Shown: positions 1 to 15,100, counted from the stretch's first letter. The stretch is 64,000 nt of DNA from Brachionus manjavacas (GCA_019054805.1 JAHQIY010000037.1:124001-188000), one strand, 5' to 3'. Notes: generated by a model not told the origin, from the sequence alone. Made by a program: numbers and translations.

Positions 1-66
1 AAAAATATTAAAAGTTGTTTGAATAATGACTAAAATTTTACTTCTAGGAATGTGTTCATTCAGCTT

Positions 67-348
67 TTAAATGCTTTCCGTAGAACTATTATGCTGTTTT
101 GAAGACTTAAGTAAATAGAGGTAGAGTAACCAATTTGCTGTTTTAAAATTTAAATTAAAATTCGAACTATTAAGTGGAATAGCATGCTCAACTGAAATAT
201 ATAGTTGATTGGAAAAATTATCACTCAACTTATCATCATCTATGAGAATCTTAAAGTTGACAACTCTATCTGAGATTGAAGATGGTATAAAAATCTTGGA
301 CTTAAAAATATTCCACTTTAGATCTATTATAAGTTGGTTTCTTGTCAT
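67..348 (-). pseudogene. LINE endonuclease-domain remnant (tentative)
   Basis: An open stretch of 93 codons whose C-terminal half reads like the end of the apurinic-type endonuclease domain of non-LTR retrotransposons: an S-D-N-F region where SDH is usual, then a linker N-F-N-L-N-F-K-T-A-N-W as often seen before the reverse transcriptase. It has no continuing reverse transcriptase next to it and no promoter. It lies just left of a host gene on the other strand. The assignment rests on weak motif resemblance only; it could be chance open sequence. Confidence 0.3.
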
Positions 349-403
349 TAATTATTGAGAGGTTGAGCTTTGTGAATTTTAAATTAAAATATTGAAAATT
401 TAG

Positions 404-2604
404 GAGGGATCCATGACCACTTTAGGACAGACACTCAGAAACTCTTTGTGGTTGTCAGCCTTTCTAATGACAGCAAAGAATGAAGATATAAGTATGGTTT
501 TTTTGAGTTATAAAAAAAAGTTTCGAATTTTTTTATGCTAAATTGGTCTTTACTAAAAATAAAAGAAAAAATCAAACCTGAGAAAAATTCTTCTTCATTT
601 ACATTTATTCACTAGTAAATTTCTTAGAAAAAATCTGAAAATACAAAAACAATTTTGTGTTAAAAAAATTATTTTCAAGAGTCCATTGAAGAAGTTAGGT
701 TATAGTAAAATTTGGTGCAAAAAACAAATTAATAATAATTTTACTCCATATTTCAATATACCTTGTAGAAGATGGCATTTAATTAATTGTTTCAATTTAG
801 AATTGTAGTTATGGGAACACCGCTTGGATGGTTCAAAAAAATAGCCACCCGAATTCACGTTGATCAAATAATCGAATCTTTTGCAATTAATTGTCCCAAT
901 TTACAACGCTTAGAAATACAATGGGATCCGGAGACAATTCGCTTTAATGAAAACAGTCGAAAATTCATTGACCATATAAGGTAAAAATTTAGTAATTTCA
1001 ATTTTATTCTCTTGAAAAAGCTGTCAAAATAAAAAATATAAATTTAAATAAGAATTTTAAGATCAGAACGATCATTTAAAATTTTAAAACTTAATTAATC
1101 TAATGATTTTGATAAGTAAAAAAAATAAAATTTAATATTTTACTATGACATACGATGGCTAATAATGGTTCATAGTAAACATCAGAATGATTGGTATCTA
1201 ATTTATTTAACAAAAAAAATCATTAAATAATTCAGGTTAAGTTAAATCAGAAATTCAAATTCATTGATTCAAATTTTAAAATAATTTTATTTTTGAGCTT
1301 ATACAAATTTTATTAAAATTATTTAAAAAATTTTAGCATAATAAAGTTCAAAAAAAAATTTTTGAAAATTCTTTATATGAAAATAAGCTTGACATTTTCT
1401 TAAAATTTTTTTTTTCTCTCTATTATTAAAATGAAATATTAAATTTTATATTTTGATCTTTTGATCTTGATCTCAAACATCAAATTGTCCTAAATTTTAT
1501 GTTCCGTGCTTAATTTGTTAATTAACGGGTGATTTTAAATTTTTGGAGATTTTGAAATAAGTCGATACAAAAATTAAGAACAGGATAAACCCATAACTTT
1601 TTTTCTAGATAAAAATAATTTTTTAAGTGAAAAAGCACTTTTACAACTAAAGAAAAAAAATTATTCGTTTCAAATTTGAAGGGTTTTTTCAAGCAATGAC
1701 TCGAAGTGAATTTATGTTTTTGTAATAATTTCTAAAATGAAAATTAAAATATTTACAAAATTAATTTTTTAAATTTTTTTAATTAAATCATTCCTTTTTT
1801 TACCATTTCTTTCCTTCTTTTCTCACCTTAAGTTAAAAACTTATAATATAAATTTTCAGCAAATTCTTAAATGCTTGATTTGGAAAAACCAAGTCAAAGA
1901 CTTCAATTTTTTTTAAAGTTCTGACTTGGAATTTAACTAGGCCACCACAATAACTACCTTGAAGGGCAAAAAATTAATGTGGCCGGACTTTAAAAAAAAT
2001 TAAATTCTTTGACTTTGACTAAAATTTGACTTGACTTTTATTTGACTTTTAAAAAACTCTGTAAAATTTAAACAGATAAAGTTGAGTTGGTGATAGAAAA
2101 GGGGACTGTGATGCTCGTTTAAACCGTAGGGTTTTATCGCTTCCGAACAATTCTGGCAGATTATTTTTTATTAAAAAAGTTTACGGCTAGTAATTACATT
2201 AATTTTTGTTCAAATTTTAAAAAATCAAAATTTTCATGTGAGCACAAAAACTTTTATTTGACAAATTTTTATTCAAGAATTTGATAATCACTTTAAATTT
2301 CGATTAAAGAAAAATTATTTTTGAATCAAATTGGTATCAATATAAATTATCTGATATTAAAAATTTCGAACCAAGATTTAATATCAAATATTCTACTTTG
2401 ATTTTAAATATATTTTTTTATTTTTTTAATAGACTAAAATGTTCCAGATTAAAATCATTGGTATTGTCTGATGGTGAATATTATGAAATGGTCAAGTCAA
2501 ATTTTGAACGAGCAGAACGTTTCAAAATAGTTCGCACTACAACATCTTACCACACAAGCATGGTCAACCTATTGAAATATTATCATCATTTGTTATTTAA
2601 TTGA
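404..2604 (+). CDS. F-box/LRR-like protein, last three exons (5' part outside or not found)
   Basis: Three exons join in frame: 404-491, 809-980 and 2433-2604, with GT..AG introns of 317 and 1452 bp. They encode about 143 residues ending at a TGA (2602-2604). The middle exon carries a leucine-rich-repeat-like stretch (CPNLQRLEIQW), continued after the splice by RLKCSRLKSLVLSDG, typical spacing for LRRs of F-box proteins that choose substrates for SCF ubiquitin ligases. The C-terminus (NLLKYYHHLLFN) is not LRR. No F-box is visible because the 5' exons are missing; the first exon opens in frame without a credible start. The 809 acceptor was preferred over one at 801 because only it keeps the frame with exon 404-491. 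The exact family member is not recognised. Confidence 0.6.
985..2432 (+). other. Intron of the F-box/LRR-like gene
   Basis: Large AT-rich intron of 1452 bp (981-2432) with donor AG/GTAAAA and acceptor TTAATAG. I see no ORF, RNA gene or clear repeat inside it. Confidence 0.5.
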
Positions 2605-3539
2605 TCATGATGTGTTTCTTTTTTTCTCTAATTTTGCATTATTTTAGAAATCAACATTCGAAAATTTTCGAACACTACAAATATTTAACCAAGTTTATGA
2701 AGTCTAGTATTTAGTGACATTTAATAAAAAAATTCATTTAAGATAAAAAAGACTTTGCGAAAACCTTTGAATTTAATTTGCTTTAAATATTTACCTTTTG
2801 TACATTTTTTACAAAAATAATTAGGTTTTTAAAGAAGGGTAGGTGAAGTCTATTTCAAATCAGATAAATTCTAATAAATTTTTGAAGGAAAATACAACAA
2901 AGTCAATATATAACTTGTTTTAATCTTTTACGAAATAAAAATTAAATTAGTGAATTGAAATTAATTTTACTTACCCTCTAAAGTGTTTAATTTTATCAAA
3001 GTTTTTATTTATCATTATAATTAATTTGATTCAGTTGAAATTCACTTTCTAGTTGAAACATTTTTTTGAAATTAAATAAAGTTTTTATTATTTTAAGCTA
3101 ATCCTTTTTTTGATTTAAAATCAGCTTTGACAAAAATAAAGTTGAAAAAAAACATACTCGTGAGTAATGTCTCGAGTTTATATAAACACTTAAAAATATT
3201 ATTTAATTGTAAATTTCAAAAGACAATTAAGGTAAAAAAATTTGAATTTTTGTTTTTAGCACTAACATAATCAAGCAATTTGACTGCTTTCTATTTATCA
3301 TTTATTGAATTAATAAGATAAGGTAAGTTTTATTTGAATGGAAAAAATGTACCAAAATTCAAGTTTAAAAAAATTTTTGAAAATTTAAAAATATTGTCTC
3401 TGTAATTGAAATTTAATTAATAAAATTTGGCTATTTTTAAATGATTATTTTTACCATAAAAAATTATTTCTGCCTCTCATCGATCTTTAATCCATAAATT
3501 GGAATTTTGATTGATACTTTAATTTGGATTTTAATAGTA
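2605..3539. other. Intergenic AT-rich stretch
   Basis: Follows the stop codon of the F-box/LRR-like gene. I see no gene or structured repeat here. Confidence 0.4.
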
Positions 3540-4470
3540 GTAGGAGTAGTAAAAATAACTGCAACTCAAATGACCAGTAAAGCCATATGGCTGTGGCAGT
3601 TCTTTGCTTTCACACCATTTTCTGCTCCATAAACCATGTGTCAAGTTTTGCTTTGAATGAATTTAGCGAAATTGCTTCAACGACTCTTTTTGGTAATCGC
3701 TTCCAGGAATTTACAACCCTATTTGTGACAAAGTTAAAACTTGATGGAACATTTTTGATAAATTCTCCTTTAATCATCTTAGTGTGGCCTCTGAGCTTGC
3801 AATTATTTCTTTCAGCATATCTAATTCCACTTTCCAACCTGATAGATTCTAGACTATTGATAATTTTAAAAATTTGTATTAAGTCGCCTCTTATTCTTCT
3901 AGTATTCAGTGATGTAATTTTTTCCAAGTATGGATTCCAAACATTGATTCCATATTCCATTAGGCATAGAATAACTTAAATACATTGCTATTCAAAAATT
4001 AAAATTTTTCCCAATCTTCCCAAAACTTTATTCGCTCTGCCAGAAGAGTAGCTAACATGAGCACCCCATTTTAGATTGATTTGAAAAAGACACCCAAATC
4101 CTTCTCTTATTTTGTGTTAAGAAAAATTTTGCAGTCAAACTGATGATTTTTATTTCCAATTTGCATAACTTTACATTTCCTTAAGTTTAAATCAGTAGCC
4201 CACGTAATCGCCCAGCTTGAAACGGAATCTTTTTGTAAAGCTAAATTATCAGAAAGTTGGTTAATCGCTACAATTATTTTCATATTGTTAGCATATACTT
4301 TTGTTTTATTGTTTAAAAATTCAGACAAATCGTTTTTAAAAATAACAAAGATAGACTGAGTCTTGTTTCTTCCTCTCAAAAAACTTTTTACCCAACTTCT
4401 CAAATCAATTGTTTCTAATAAATTGGTGGAGCACGACTTTTTTGGAACGAAACCATGCTGAGAGGTTAAT
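3540..4470 (-). pseudogene. Decayed CR1/Jockey-type LINE (RT fragment and 3' end)
   Basis: Minus-strand remains of a non-LTR reverse transcriptase. Around 4390-4460 the frame reads QHGFVPKKSCSTNLLETIDL, a typical RT motif. ORF 4107-4403 continues with a deletion, and the catalytic YADD box reads YANN. ORF 3610-3960 holds the C-terminal domain (EYGINVWNPYLEK, then RRIRGDLIQIFKI, then SWKRLPKRVVEA). The 3' end runs into a TACTACTCCTACTACTATT tail (about 3530-3555). The same C-terminal block and a CTA-rich tail occur in the GC-rich LINE at 40799-42127, so this looks like an old AT-drifted relative. Stops and deletions make it non-functional. Confidence 0.8.
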
Positions 4471-4559
4471 AAAACAAATGGATCATCATTTTTCTAATGG
4501 TAAATGAAACAGGACGATAATTCCCAGGATCAAGTTAAGACCCAGTTTTGTATTATAGC

Positions 4560-7500
4560 GAGGAGTCAGAAAAATAAAATTGGTGTTAGTATTTAAGGGC
4601 AGAGGCAAAAATTGAGATTAAAAAATATTTTTTGTTTTTTTTTTAAATCCTTGTTTTTAATGAGTATAAAGTTATAATGAAGAATGTATCAAATTAGATC
4701 TTCCAAGATTTTTAATTTAAAAAAATCTCATTATTAATTAAAAGAACGAAAAAATTAATTTTCGAATATTTTAGATTCTGGTTTTTCAAAATTTGATGTA
4801 ACGGTATGAGGAGCGAATTAAAGCTACCAAATAATTTTAGTAATATGATTTAGTGTAATTCATTGCAAAATACCACTACAGAATGATAAAAAATAAAAAA
4901 TTTTCTTTAGGAATTAAAAATTTAGTTCTGTTAATTAAAAAAGATTCAATTGTTAATTTAATTGATTATCAATTGTTCAAGTCTGTAAATGACGGCCAAA
5001 ATCTCTTCAAAATTCACTTCTCTTAAGTATGTGATGAATTTCCTTTTAAAGCTGAATATTTAAGAATGCTATAAATTAGCATGTTAAATAATCAAAATTA
5101 CATCTATGTTTTTGACTAACTGACATTTATATATTTTTAAATGTTTAAAAGACAAATTGCTAAATAATAAATTCTGTCGCAATTCTGTTGTCAATTTTTT
5201 TTTGAAATTTTTTAGATTTTTATCATTCCGTTTAGTTGATTTGTAACAAATTTTGCAGATTATCAGAAAACAAACGGTAAAAATATTATGTTTTTTTAAA
5301 ATAGAAAAAATTATCGTCATCAGTTTACTTAACCGAAATAAATGATTGTAAAGGGTTTGCTTTAATAATTTGAATAAAAAATTCTTAAAAATTTATTTTT
5401 TCTTCTTAATTAAATTTAAAAAAAAAGTGTGAGAAGTTTTATTTTCTTAAATCACAACCTTAAAATATAAATATTCAAAAATTTAATTTATACGAAAAGA
5501 TACTTTTTTCTCTTTTCTTAATCAACTTTACATAAAACTGAGGTAAATTTTTTTTAAATTGATTGAAACTATCGAAACAAAAATTTTTCAAAATAAAAAA
5601 TGATGCTTCGAATCAGCGTAAGCTTAGTTTCTTATCAAAAAAATCAATTTGTTTTTATATTTCATAAATTTTAAAATTTTTTTACTGAAAAATACTCGAA
5701 AATGGCAATTTAACAATCTAATTTTAAATTCCTCATTTATATTAATTCTTTTCTTTTTTAAACAGTGAAATTGTTTTAATTATTATTATTATTTTTCTGA
5801 ATTCAAATAAACAATTAACAATTTAATTTAAATATATGAAATAAAAAATTTTTTTGGGTCGATCTTGGTAAGATTGATTAGAGTCCCGGTCCAAGCTTCG
5901 GTACCCACATGGATTGACAAATAGCTTGTTTTTAATACTAAAAATTTTTTTTGTCCTTTTGGGACGAGGTAGAAAAAAACAAATTAATTATGTTTTACAT
6001 TTTATTAATTTTTAATTTAATTAAAATTATTAATTTTCTGAGATATAATTAAGTTTTTTTGTCCTTGAAAAAAATTGATTTATCTGACACCTTCTCTTTT
6101 TTTATGTTTTAGTATCTTTTTTATATTTTTTTCTTCTACCTCGTTTCGTCCGACGGTGTAGTTTAGTTTTTATTAATTATTTAATCGATCTCTTTAATTA
6201 TTTCAATGATCTCAAAATTTTATATAAAATAAAATTTTATTAAAATAAGTAAGTTAAAAAAAAATAAAAAAAAAAGTTTTCTTTATTTTTTGACCGAAGT
6301 CGTCTACTTTATGTGGTATTAGGTTTCTTTTCAAATTCATTATTATTTGAATTTGAATTGAATTTGTCGCTTTTAAATTATTTAAAGTTGATAGAATATT
6401 TTTTGGCATACAGTTTAACTTTAAAAGCTGGTAAAAGGGATTTAATATAAAAAATTAATTTTATTAAACAAAATATTTAACTGACTTCTTAATTGCAAAG
6501 GTTCCTTAAATAATTGATATTGAAATTTCAATATCATTGTATTCAGGTTTGATGATCCTTAAAAGCTTATTGATCTCTTTTTTGTTTCTCGCTTATTGAG
6601 TTTTATTAAAATAATTTATAAGAATTCATTAAATTTTTTGTATTTTTAAATAAATTATTAATAGATTAAATTCTGCATTCTAATTAATGTACTATTTTTT
6701 AATATTTCTTTTATCCGAATTTAAATTATCAAAATAATTTTATAAAGTATTATAACTTTTCTTTTTCTTTTACATTTTATAATTTTACTTAATCGCCAGA
6801 ATTGGCGTTGCATGAGATAAATTAATAGATAAAATAGAATTCATTAAATAGAAAAAATGCATAGAAATAAATCTTAAGTGCCATTTGTCAACAATTTAAT
6901 TAATACTTTAATTTTTAATACATTAATCAATTTGTCAAAAAATAGATGAAAATTTTTTCTTTCATACGACTTACATAATTTTACAATTGCTATATCTCTA
7001 TCCTTTTCTCGCTTATCTTTTTGAAAAAGATTATTTTCTAGATAGATAATAAATAATTACTAAGCAAAATTGAATAGATTAAGCTTTAATATTTTTCTAT
7101 TAGAAATTTCAAATTTCTATGAGAAGAACATATCTGTATGATTATTAAAAGAAAAAAATTTGTATAAATAACACGTTGTCTTCTTTACTAAAAAGAATGT
7201 TTAAAAGTTTTATTATTTTTTTACTTGTTTTTGACTTAGTAAAACTTGATATTTTTTGGCAAATTGAAGCTCATGATCATAATCAAATGATCAAAATTTA
7301 ATTGATTAAAATCAAAATAAAAATTATAAAATTAGATTTTTTTAATCTTTTTAAAATTAAACATAAGATGCTTATTATTTAATTAGAGAAAAAAACAGAT
7401 CTTTTTTTCTCTAATTGACCTCTAATTGATTCTTCTAAAATCTTTATTTGGAAACTTTAAAGACAAATTTAAAATCGACATTTATTAATTAGTCGTCGAA

Positions 7501-9090
7501 GTATTTGTCGTCTTTATCACAGTCAAATCCATAAAGATATGCGTAATTACAGTCTAAATAACCAAAAAATTCAGTAAACTCCATTCGATTTTTTCCTTAA
7601 AATAGCACCAATTTCATAAATACATTCTTCTTATTTTACATTATTGAATTTAAATTCAACTTTTTTTACTTAAAGTTTACATAATGAGTTTTTTATTCTT
7701 TTTATATAAATTTTTGAAAATTGTAAATTTCTTTTTTAACATTCAAAATTTAAACGCTTAACTCAAACTAAATTAACTTAACTTTTTTTGTTATTTTGCT
7801 ATATTGTGCGGAATCAAAAATCAATCATGTTGCTGAAAGGGAGGACTAAGTCTCCATTCCTACCGACCAAGGCTTCGCCTAAATTATTTTTAAATAAATA
7901 AATAAATATTACGGCGAAACAAAGTTAAATTTTGTATTGCAAAATTTCAAAATATTGATTAAGTATTCAATTTACGTCAGATAAAAATTCATATAATTTT
8001 CTATCTAAATATTGATTGAACAAATAATGTTTAATAAGGTCATTTTTTATTTAAAAATAGATAAAAAATACCTTTTTATTTAAATCAAAAACTTAAAATT
8101 TTGATTTGAAATTTACATTTGATCATGAACTTCAATTTGCCTATTTTTTTTGTTTCTAATGATAAAAATTTTCAAATTTTCAATTATGATTTAATTTTTT
8201 AAATATTTTTTTGCACCGTAACTTTACTACCGCCTTCTTTTTAATGTGATACTTCTAGTCATAAGCAAATTTTCTCTGGCGTTTTGAAGTTTCGTGATCA
8301 AAGCGTCTAGTACTTGAGTATAACAAGGGTTTCCCAATCCCATCAGAAAAAAAAATATTTATAGCATAAAATTAGATTAAATTTTTAAAATTATCATAGT
8401 ATAGTAAATAAATGTAATTTCAATAAAGCATTATCTTTAAAAAATCCAATTAAAAAAAAAACATCTGCATCAAAAGTCATTATTTCTAGAGATTCAAGCA
8501 TTTTTGCAACAAAATAAATATCAAATATAAGATAATAAATATTCACCATGAAAACAATATTTTATCAATCAAACATACATTTTTGTTCATTTATCATATG
8601 AAAAATGTAATAATAATAATAAATATAATTAATCCAAAAATTATAAAAAAAAATTCTTTTCAAAACTTTAAAATCAATATATTTGAGAGGAGGGAGTCTT
8701 GAAAGATGTATTGATTTTTTTTATATAAAACATCTAATAATACATGAACATAAAATAATAAAGCAAACTTTTTTTGGTTATTGTAGATTTTTGTATTAAA
8801 TTTTTTTGCAAAAATTAATTCAAAATAATCAAATGGAATTTACATATATAGTAATAGTAAGTTAAGCATTGCTATCTCTTCTTATCAAATGAGGCATATT
8901 ATGCATGGATAAAACAAGCGTTTTAAATCTTATCTTAGTAGATTAATTCCTACCAATTTGCGCAATTTCAATTCCTCTTTGAATAATGCAATGAAAACAA
9001 CGCTCTTTACTTTGAAAATCCTCCTTGAAAACCAAAGCTTTTGAAATCCATAAATCCTCAAATTCTTAAGTTTATTAAAACGTTCTATTA
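4560..9090. other. Gene-free AT-rich region
   Basis: No credible coding exon was found. Local oddities are a less AT-rich block at 5850-5935 and another at 7835-7880. The latter has small hairpin-like words (GGACTAAGTCTCC) and runs into AAATAAATAAATAAAT, resembling a retroposon 3' end. Neither can be assigned. Confidence 0.4.
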
Positions 9091-9100
9091 GATTAACAAT

Positions 9101-12100
9101 ATGCTAAGACATGAAGATCGATTATACCATATTGTAGTATCGTTCCCATCGGTTTGTGCAAGACAATTCTTTATCTTTAAATGTAAGTACCATTTTTTTT
9201 AACATAAATTTAAATGCTCAATTTTAGGGAAGATTTGAATCAAATGTCAAATTGAAGTTGCTAATAATTTTAAATGTTAAATTTCAATTTGATAAAATTG
9301 GAAAATTTTGCTAAGCTAAAAGTCATAAAAAACTAATTACGGAAATAAAAAAACTTATTCCCTTAATTAAATTTTTATGTTTATTGCTGAATTTTTGTTA
9401 ATTCTTTTTTGATAAACAATTACTGAATTTACATCTTTTTTTTTTAATTTTTTTCTTCAACTAAAAAAACTTAAAAATTTAGAAAAAAATTCATTTCTCC
9501 AGCTAGAACAAAAAAAAATGAAAAAATTTTTCCTAAATTCCCCTTTGGCTGCATAAAAATAGGCCATTTAGTACAAAATTTTGATTTATTAAAAATTTAT
9601 GAAGATTTAAGGCCTTGAATAAAAGCTGAACTTAAAAAGTAAAAAAAAACGCTCCTTCTATTTTCAAAATAATCAGACTTCAAGATATTCTGGACAAAAA
9701 AAATATTTCCAAGGTTTTCATATGCTTAGATTACTACTGAACTTGGTTGACAGTTTGCCAAGGGTAAACCTTAACACTGGAAGCACCAAACTTGTCGCTT
9801 GACTAGTTAAAAAAAAATTAAATCCTCGTTTCTCTTGAAGATATTTTTAAAATAAATAATTTATTTTTCATAAACATTTACTTAAATTTTTTTTGAAAAT
9901 TTTGATTAGAAAAAAAACATTTGGTGCTTCTAGTGTTCAGTAAAATATTATTTTTGGTTAATATAAGACCTAATTTTTATATTATCTCCAGAAAAAAAAT
10001 AGATTATCCCAAACTCCGATCAAAGTTGGGTTAGATATTTATTAAAAGAAAATTGGTGAGAAGTTTTTAAGTTTTTCATGGCTAAAAAAGCAAATGCTAA
10101 TTAAATGAATAAAGGACGAGTTGGAATTTTTTTTTTCCAATAATTAAAAAATTATATAATTTTTCAAATAAACTCAAATTTTTTTTATTAAAATTTATGA
10201 AACTTTTTATTCTGTCTTTTTTGTTTTTAAATTCCAATCAGTAATTTAACTTCACCCAAATAAATAAATTAACTTAATCTACAGTGATGTTCCAGATTTA
10301 GCAATTTACGATAATTTACGTAAAAATTAGTAAATGTACCGAGTTTTACGAAAAATTTGGTGAATTTCGAGCATTTTACGTAAATTTATGAAAAAAAAAA
10401 TGTTCAAAAAATTGAAATAATTTAGTACTTTATTTAAAAAAATGAATTTTATTCATCCGTAAGTATTTTTTTCTAAATTATGTAAAAAAAATTTACCGTA
10501 ATTTACGTAAATTTTGATAAAATGCAATCAATTTAATGGCTTAAAAAGCTAAAATGTCGAAATTACATTAAACATTTAAAAAAGGTTAAAATTGAAAATA
10601 TAAAATAAAATTATAATTTATTTAAAGAAAATCTAGACAATAATAAAATTAATAGAAAATCAAAGGGGTTGGTTAAACAATTAAAAAGCATTAAAACTAT
10701 TTAAGATATTTTTTTAACCTTGAAAAAATGTAAATAAAAAATATTTTTCAATTTAATTAAAAATTTTATTTAACCATTTTATTTTTGATTACATTTTACC
10801 AAAATTTACGTAAATTATGCTTTTTTTTTTCAAATAATTTTGAAAAAAATATTGAAGGATAAAAATAGCCAAATTATTTTAATTTTTTGGATTTTTTTTT
10901 TTAATAAATTTACGTAAAATGTTCGAAATTCACCTAATTTTACGTAAAATCAAGTAAATTAACGTTTTTTTACTTTTGTTAATTTACGTAAATTTACAAT
11001 ATTTTGCATAAAATTCGGTAAATTTACTATTTTTTACGTAAATTATCGTAAATCACTAAATCCGGAACACCACTGTATATAAAATAAAATCTATATGATA
11101 AAAATTAAATAATTCTCATGTCAAAAAAGGTATTCCGTATACCGGGCAGCTTTCGAAACTTTTTCTTCATTTTAATTTAAAAAGACTGACTTACTCGTGG
11201 TCATCCACCGGTCAGCCAAACATTTTGCCTGAAAATAGTTTATTCAAACCAAAAAAAATAAATTAAGTAAAAATTAATTTTAAACTAGATTTTTAGTCAG
11301 TAATTGTTTCTTCAGAAATCGATTCTGTAAAATCATTCAGTAATAAAGTTCATTGAATCCTTGAATTTGTAATTCCTTCAGCCTAATTTGGAAGTGTTTT
11401 TGCTTTTAGTTCGACGAAATGAAGCTATTTATTGTTTGATCGGCTTTGGAATTGGAATAGGATGCTGCTTAGTGTATAAATGGTTTCGGACCACATTGTT
11501 AACTTTCAGCTACATTGACACAAAACCGTTTGTCGCGTCCCAAAACAATACTCTAAATAAAAAAAATAATGAAAATGGTTTATTGTTAGTCAATAATGAC
11601 AAGAAAAGGATACGGTCATCTTTTTCAGAATCCGTATTTAAACGAAAAAAATCACCTAAAACAAAACGGGTCAATAGAGCCAGCAATTTGAATGTGAAAA
11701 TAAACTTTAGCCAAGGTTTTGGCTTTAATTTGATCAAATATTTGAACAGACTGTCATTTAAAAATTCTAAAAGACCTTTGTGTCGCTTGAAACAATTTCA
11801 GATTAATAAAAAAAAGAGGAATATTTTTCAGAAAGGTGATCTTGCATCTCCGATTCGCGACGATTTTTTGAGTTTGGATCCAGCATCGTCTTTTGATTCA
11901 AAAAAAAATGTAGACAAGACTGATAAAGATAATGATTTAGAGAAAAAATTGTTGAGTTTTGATTACAAAAATACTTTGGACAATCTGAATAGAAATGGGA
12001 AAATTAATAATTCAATTATTGACTTCTCCAACTATTTTGCAATTAAAGAAGAAAACAAAAATAGTATTTTTTTTGGTGATGATGATGACTTATTCGACAT

Positions 12101-15100
12101 TCAAACCAATTTAACCAAGCAAAATTTCAATTTTGACATCGACAATTTATCAGGTAAATAATGATTCTATTTTAAAATTGATTTTTTTTCCCAAAATCTA
12201 AGGGTTTTTCTCTAAATAAGGAAGTATTTTAAAATATTTATTAATCTTATGCACATTTCAATGGAAATTTGCACCATAATGTTCCTTTTAAATTACATAT
12301 ATTATTTCAAATGTTCAAATTAATTGCCTTTATTTTCTTTAAAAAGTTCTATCCTTTCAATTCACTTAAAAAGTATTATATGACACTCTTCTTTGGAAAT
12401 GAAATTAAGTATCTCTGTAATTTGGGGAGTCAATTTTTTTTCCTTCATTTGTACGATTGAGCAAGCGCTTTTTTAATTCACTGAACAACCAAAAACAATC
12501 ACATAGACTAATGGTCAATTTACTGTTATTATTCAATTATTCAAATAATTGAATTTCTTTCTTTAACTTTTTCAACTTTTTCAATTTTTATCAATATAAA
12601 AACCCCTTCAATTATTTCAATTATTCAACTATTACAGTTTTTCGACTTTCTTCAACTTTCTTCAACTATTTCAATTCTTATCCATAAAAGCCCCTTCAAT
12701 TATTTCAATTATTCAACTATTCAACTTTTAAATTTTACAACTCATAATACTCTATTCATTATCCTAATCATATATATAAAACATAATCCGCTATTTATTT
12801 TATCTTTTTCATGCGTTTCATTATATATTTTTTGTATTAATAAAGTTTTAAAATGGAATAAAAGAAAAATTGAATATTTAAATTAGTTTTAAAAAAAGAA
12901 AAGTTGAAGAAGGTTGAATAATTGAAATAATTGAAGGGGCTTTTATGGATAAGAATTGAAAAAGTTGAAGAAAGTTGTACATTTGGAATAGTTGAATAAT
13001 TGAAATAATTGAGAAAATTGTTAAATCCAAATTGGCCCAAAGTTGAAAAAACATTTTTCAAATTGCCCATGAATGATCACATAGTAAGGAAGAATGGTTT
13101 AACCATTTTGATTAAAAAGTTCTTAGTGTTTTGATGAACATGAGATTAAGCGTCGTCATATTTTTGGTACCTGATGCCAGTCTTTGGGTATTAATCTCTT
13201 GAAGAAGAGGACCCAAGCAGTTTTTAATATTATAAGTGTTGTTTGTGGTAATTTTTTTGAGAATAACATGCACTAATACGTCACCTGTTGTTTTGATGAA
13301 CACTCATATCATCAATTTAGACTCAGATTGATTGCGACTAACAACAGTTTGGACACTTTGGCCTACTGCTACCCAACCGAAGTTAGACGCCTTGTTCCCA
13401 GTTTTTCTGTGAAACATCCATAACTCATCCTCTATTACCATATTGCATAATCGTCATTTTCAAATTTTTTTTGATATTACCTCTCTTTTTTTCTTTTAAC
13501 TTTCAATTAATAAAAGAGGGGCTCAACGAGAAGAGAGATGCTCATACAAAAAACGTCAAATAGCTCCATAACTAAGTCATGCCACTTGTAAACTTTTGTG
13601 ATCGTAAATCAAACAATACAGTATTTTTTAAAACTTTATTTTCACAACTTTTAAAAATCAAATATTAGTTTTTAAATAGTGATATTTTCTATCGAATACT
13701 TGGCATGATCAATTATTACTTCATACCTTTTCAAAAAATTAATCTAATTCTAATTCAACTATTTTTAACTCTGGGCTTTCTTCACTTGAATAGTGATTGA
13801 CATTACAAGACGTTCTCCTAGTCTCCATTGATTTCTGACTTTGAACAGCTTTGTTAAAACTTCGTCTACTTTCATTTCCATGATCACTTAACCGTACATA
13901 CTATCTATGTCTACCTTCTAAGCTTCTGTATGCCTCACTTTGTTCATTTGCCTTTTTTAACCTAAAACAATCTCGTATCTAATTCCCTGCAATCTTATGG
14001 TAAAAAACAGTTCCTGAAAACTTTGTTAGTGACTGGACAAAATTCACATCCACAACATTTCGCTCGGTTCCATTTTCTCAAATTTAAATTGTGTCACTCC
14101 ATAGGCCTCTGCATTCTTTTGACCACCACTACATGCCTTAAATGTGGAAGAGTTTCTTCCAAGCAGGTCAAAAGTTCGTTCATTTAGTCCGAGAAAAGAC
14201 TTTAATTTTTTTTTTCAAAAAATAAGTCCAAGTCCGGACTTTTTTTTATTTTTTTTTTCAAAAGTAATGTGTTTTACGTTTTTTTTTTGCTTTTTTTCCA
14301 AAAGTCCAAAAACTTAACAATTTTTTTTTGATGAATATCATTGCTAAATTGTGTTAAATTAATAATTGTCCAAATCTAACAAATCTCCGAAATTCCAAAT
14401 GCCTAAATTTTTGTTCACATAAATTAATTAAGACGACTTTAATTTTGTTAAAATTAATTATTTTATAAGTTTTTGTTTAATAAGAAAATGATGCGAATTT
14501 TTTTCGAATATTAGTTTCTCTTTGAAAAGGAATTTTCCAACATCTATTTCTTCTAATCGTTTCAGCACATCCTTAAAACCTAACATAAACACTTTACTTA
14601 ATAAGACCCCTAAAAAAAAAATTTTTAAACCGGAAAAAAAATTAACTTAATTTTACAATTTTTGAAGTTCTACTTAACACACTTTAAAAATTTGAAAAAA
14701 ATTTAAAATTTTAAGCTTTATTTTTGTTAAAAAAAAAACAACCAAAAAAAGTTTTTTGAAATATTCAAATGAATCACATTCAATGTAAACTCAGGCCAAG
14801 AAATTCTTCAGAAGCCTTAGAATATTGAATAAATTAGATTAAAATTAATAATAGAACTAAAATTTGAATTTTTTTTAATTTTATTTTTTAATAATTAGTT
14901 TTTCTATGAATTATTCTGGATCTTCAAAAAATTACTAAATAAAGGTGTGTAGAACAGTGTTAAGGGTGTTTTTGAGTAAAAAGTATTTTTTCGGATTTTG
15001 ATTTTTTCTGGTCAGGTAGACCCATATAAAATTTGCAGATCACCATGAACATTGGTGCTGTGTCAAAGCAGTCCTTACAGTGTTCAGATCCGATAATTTT

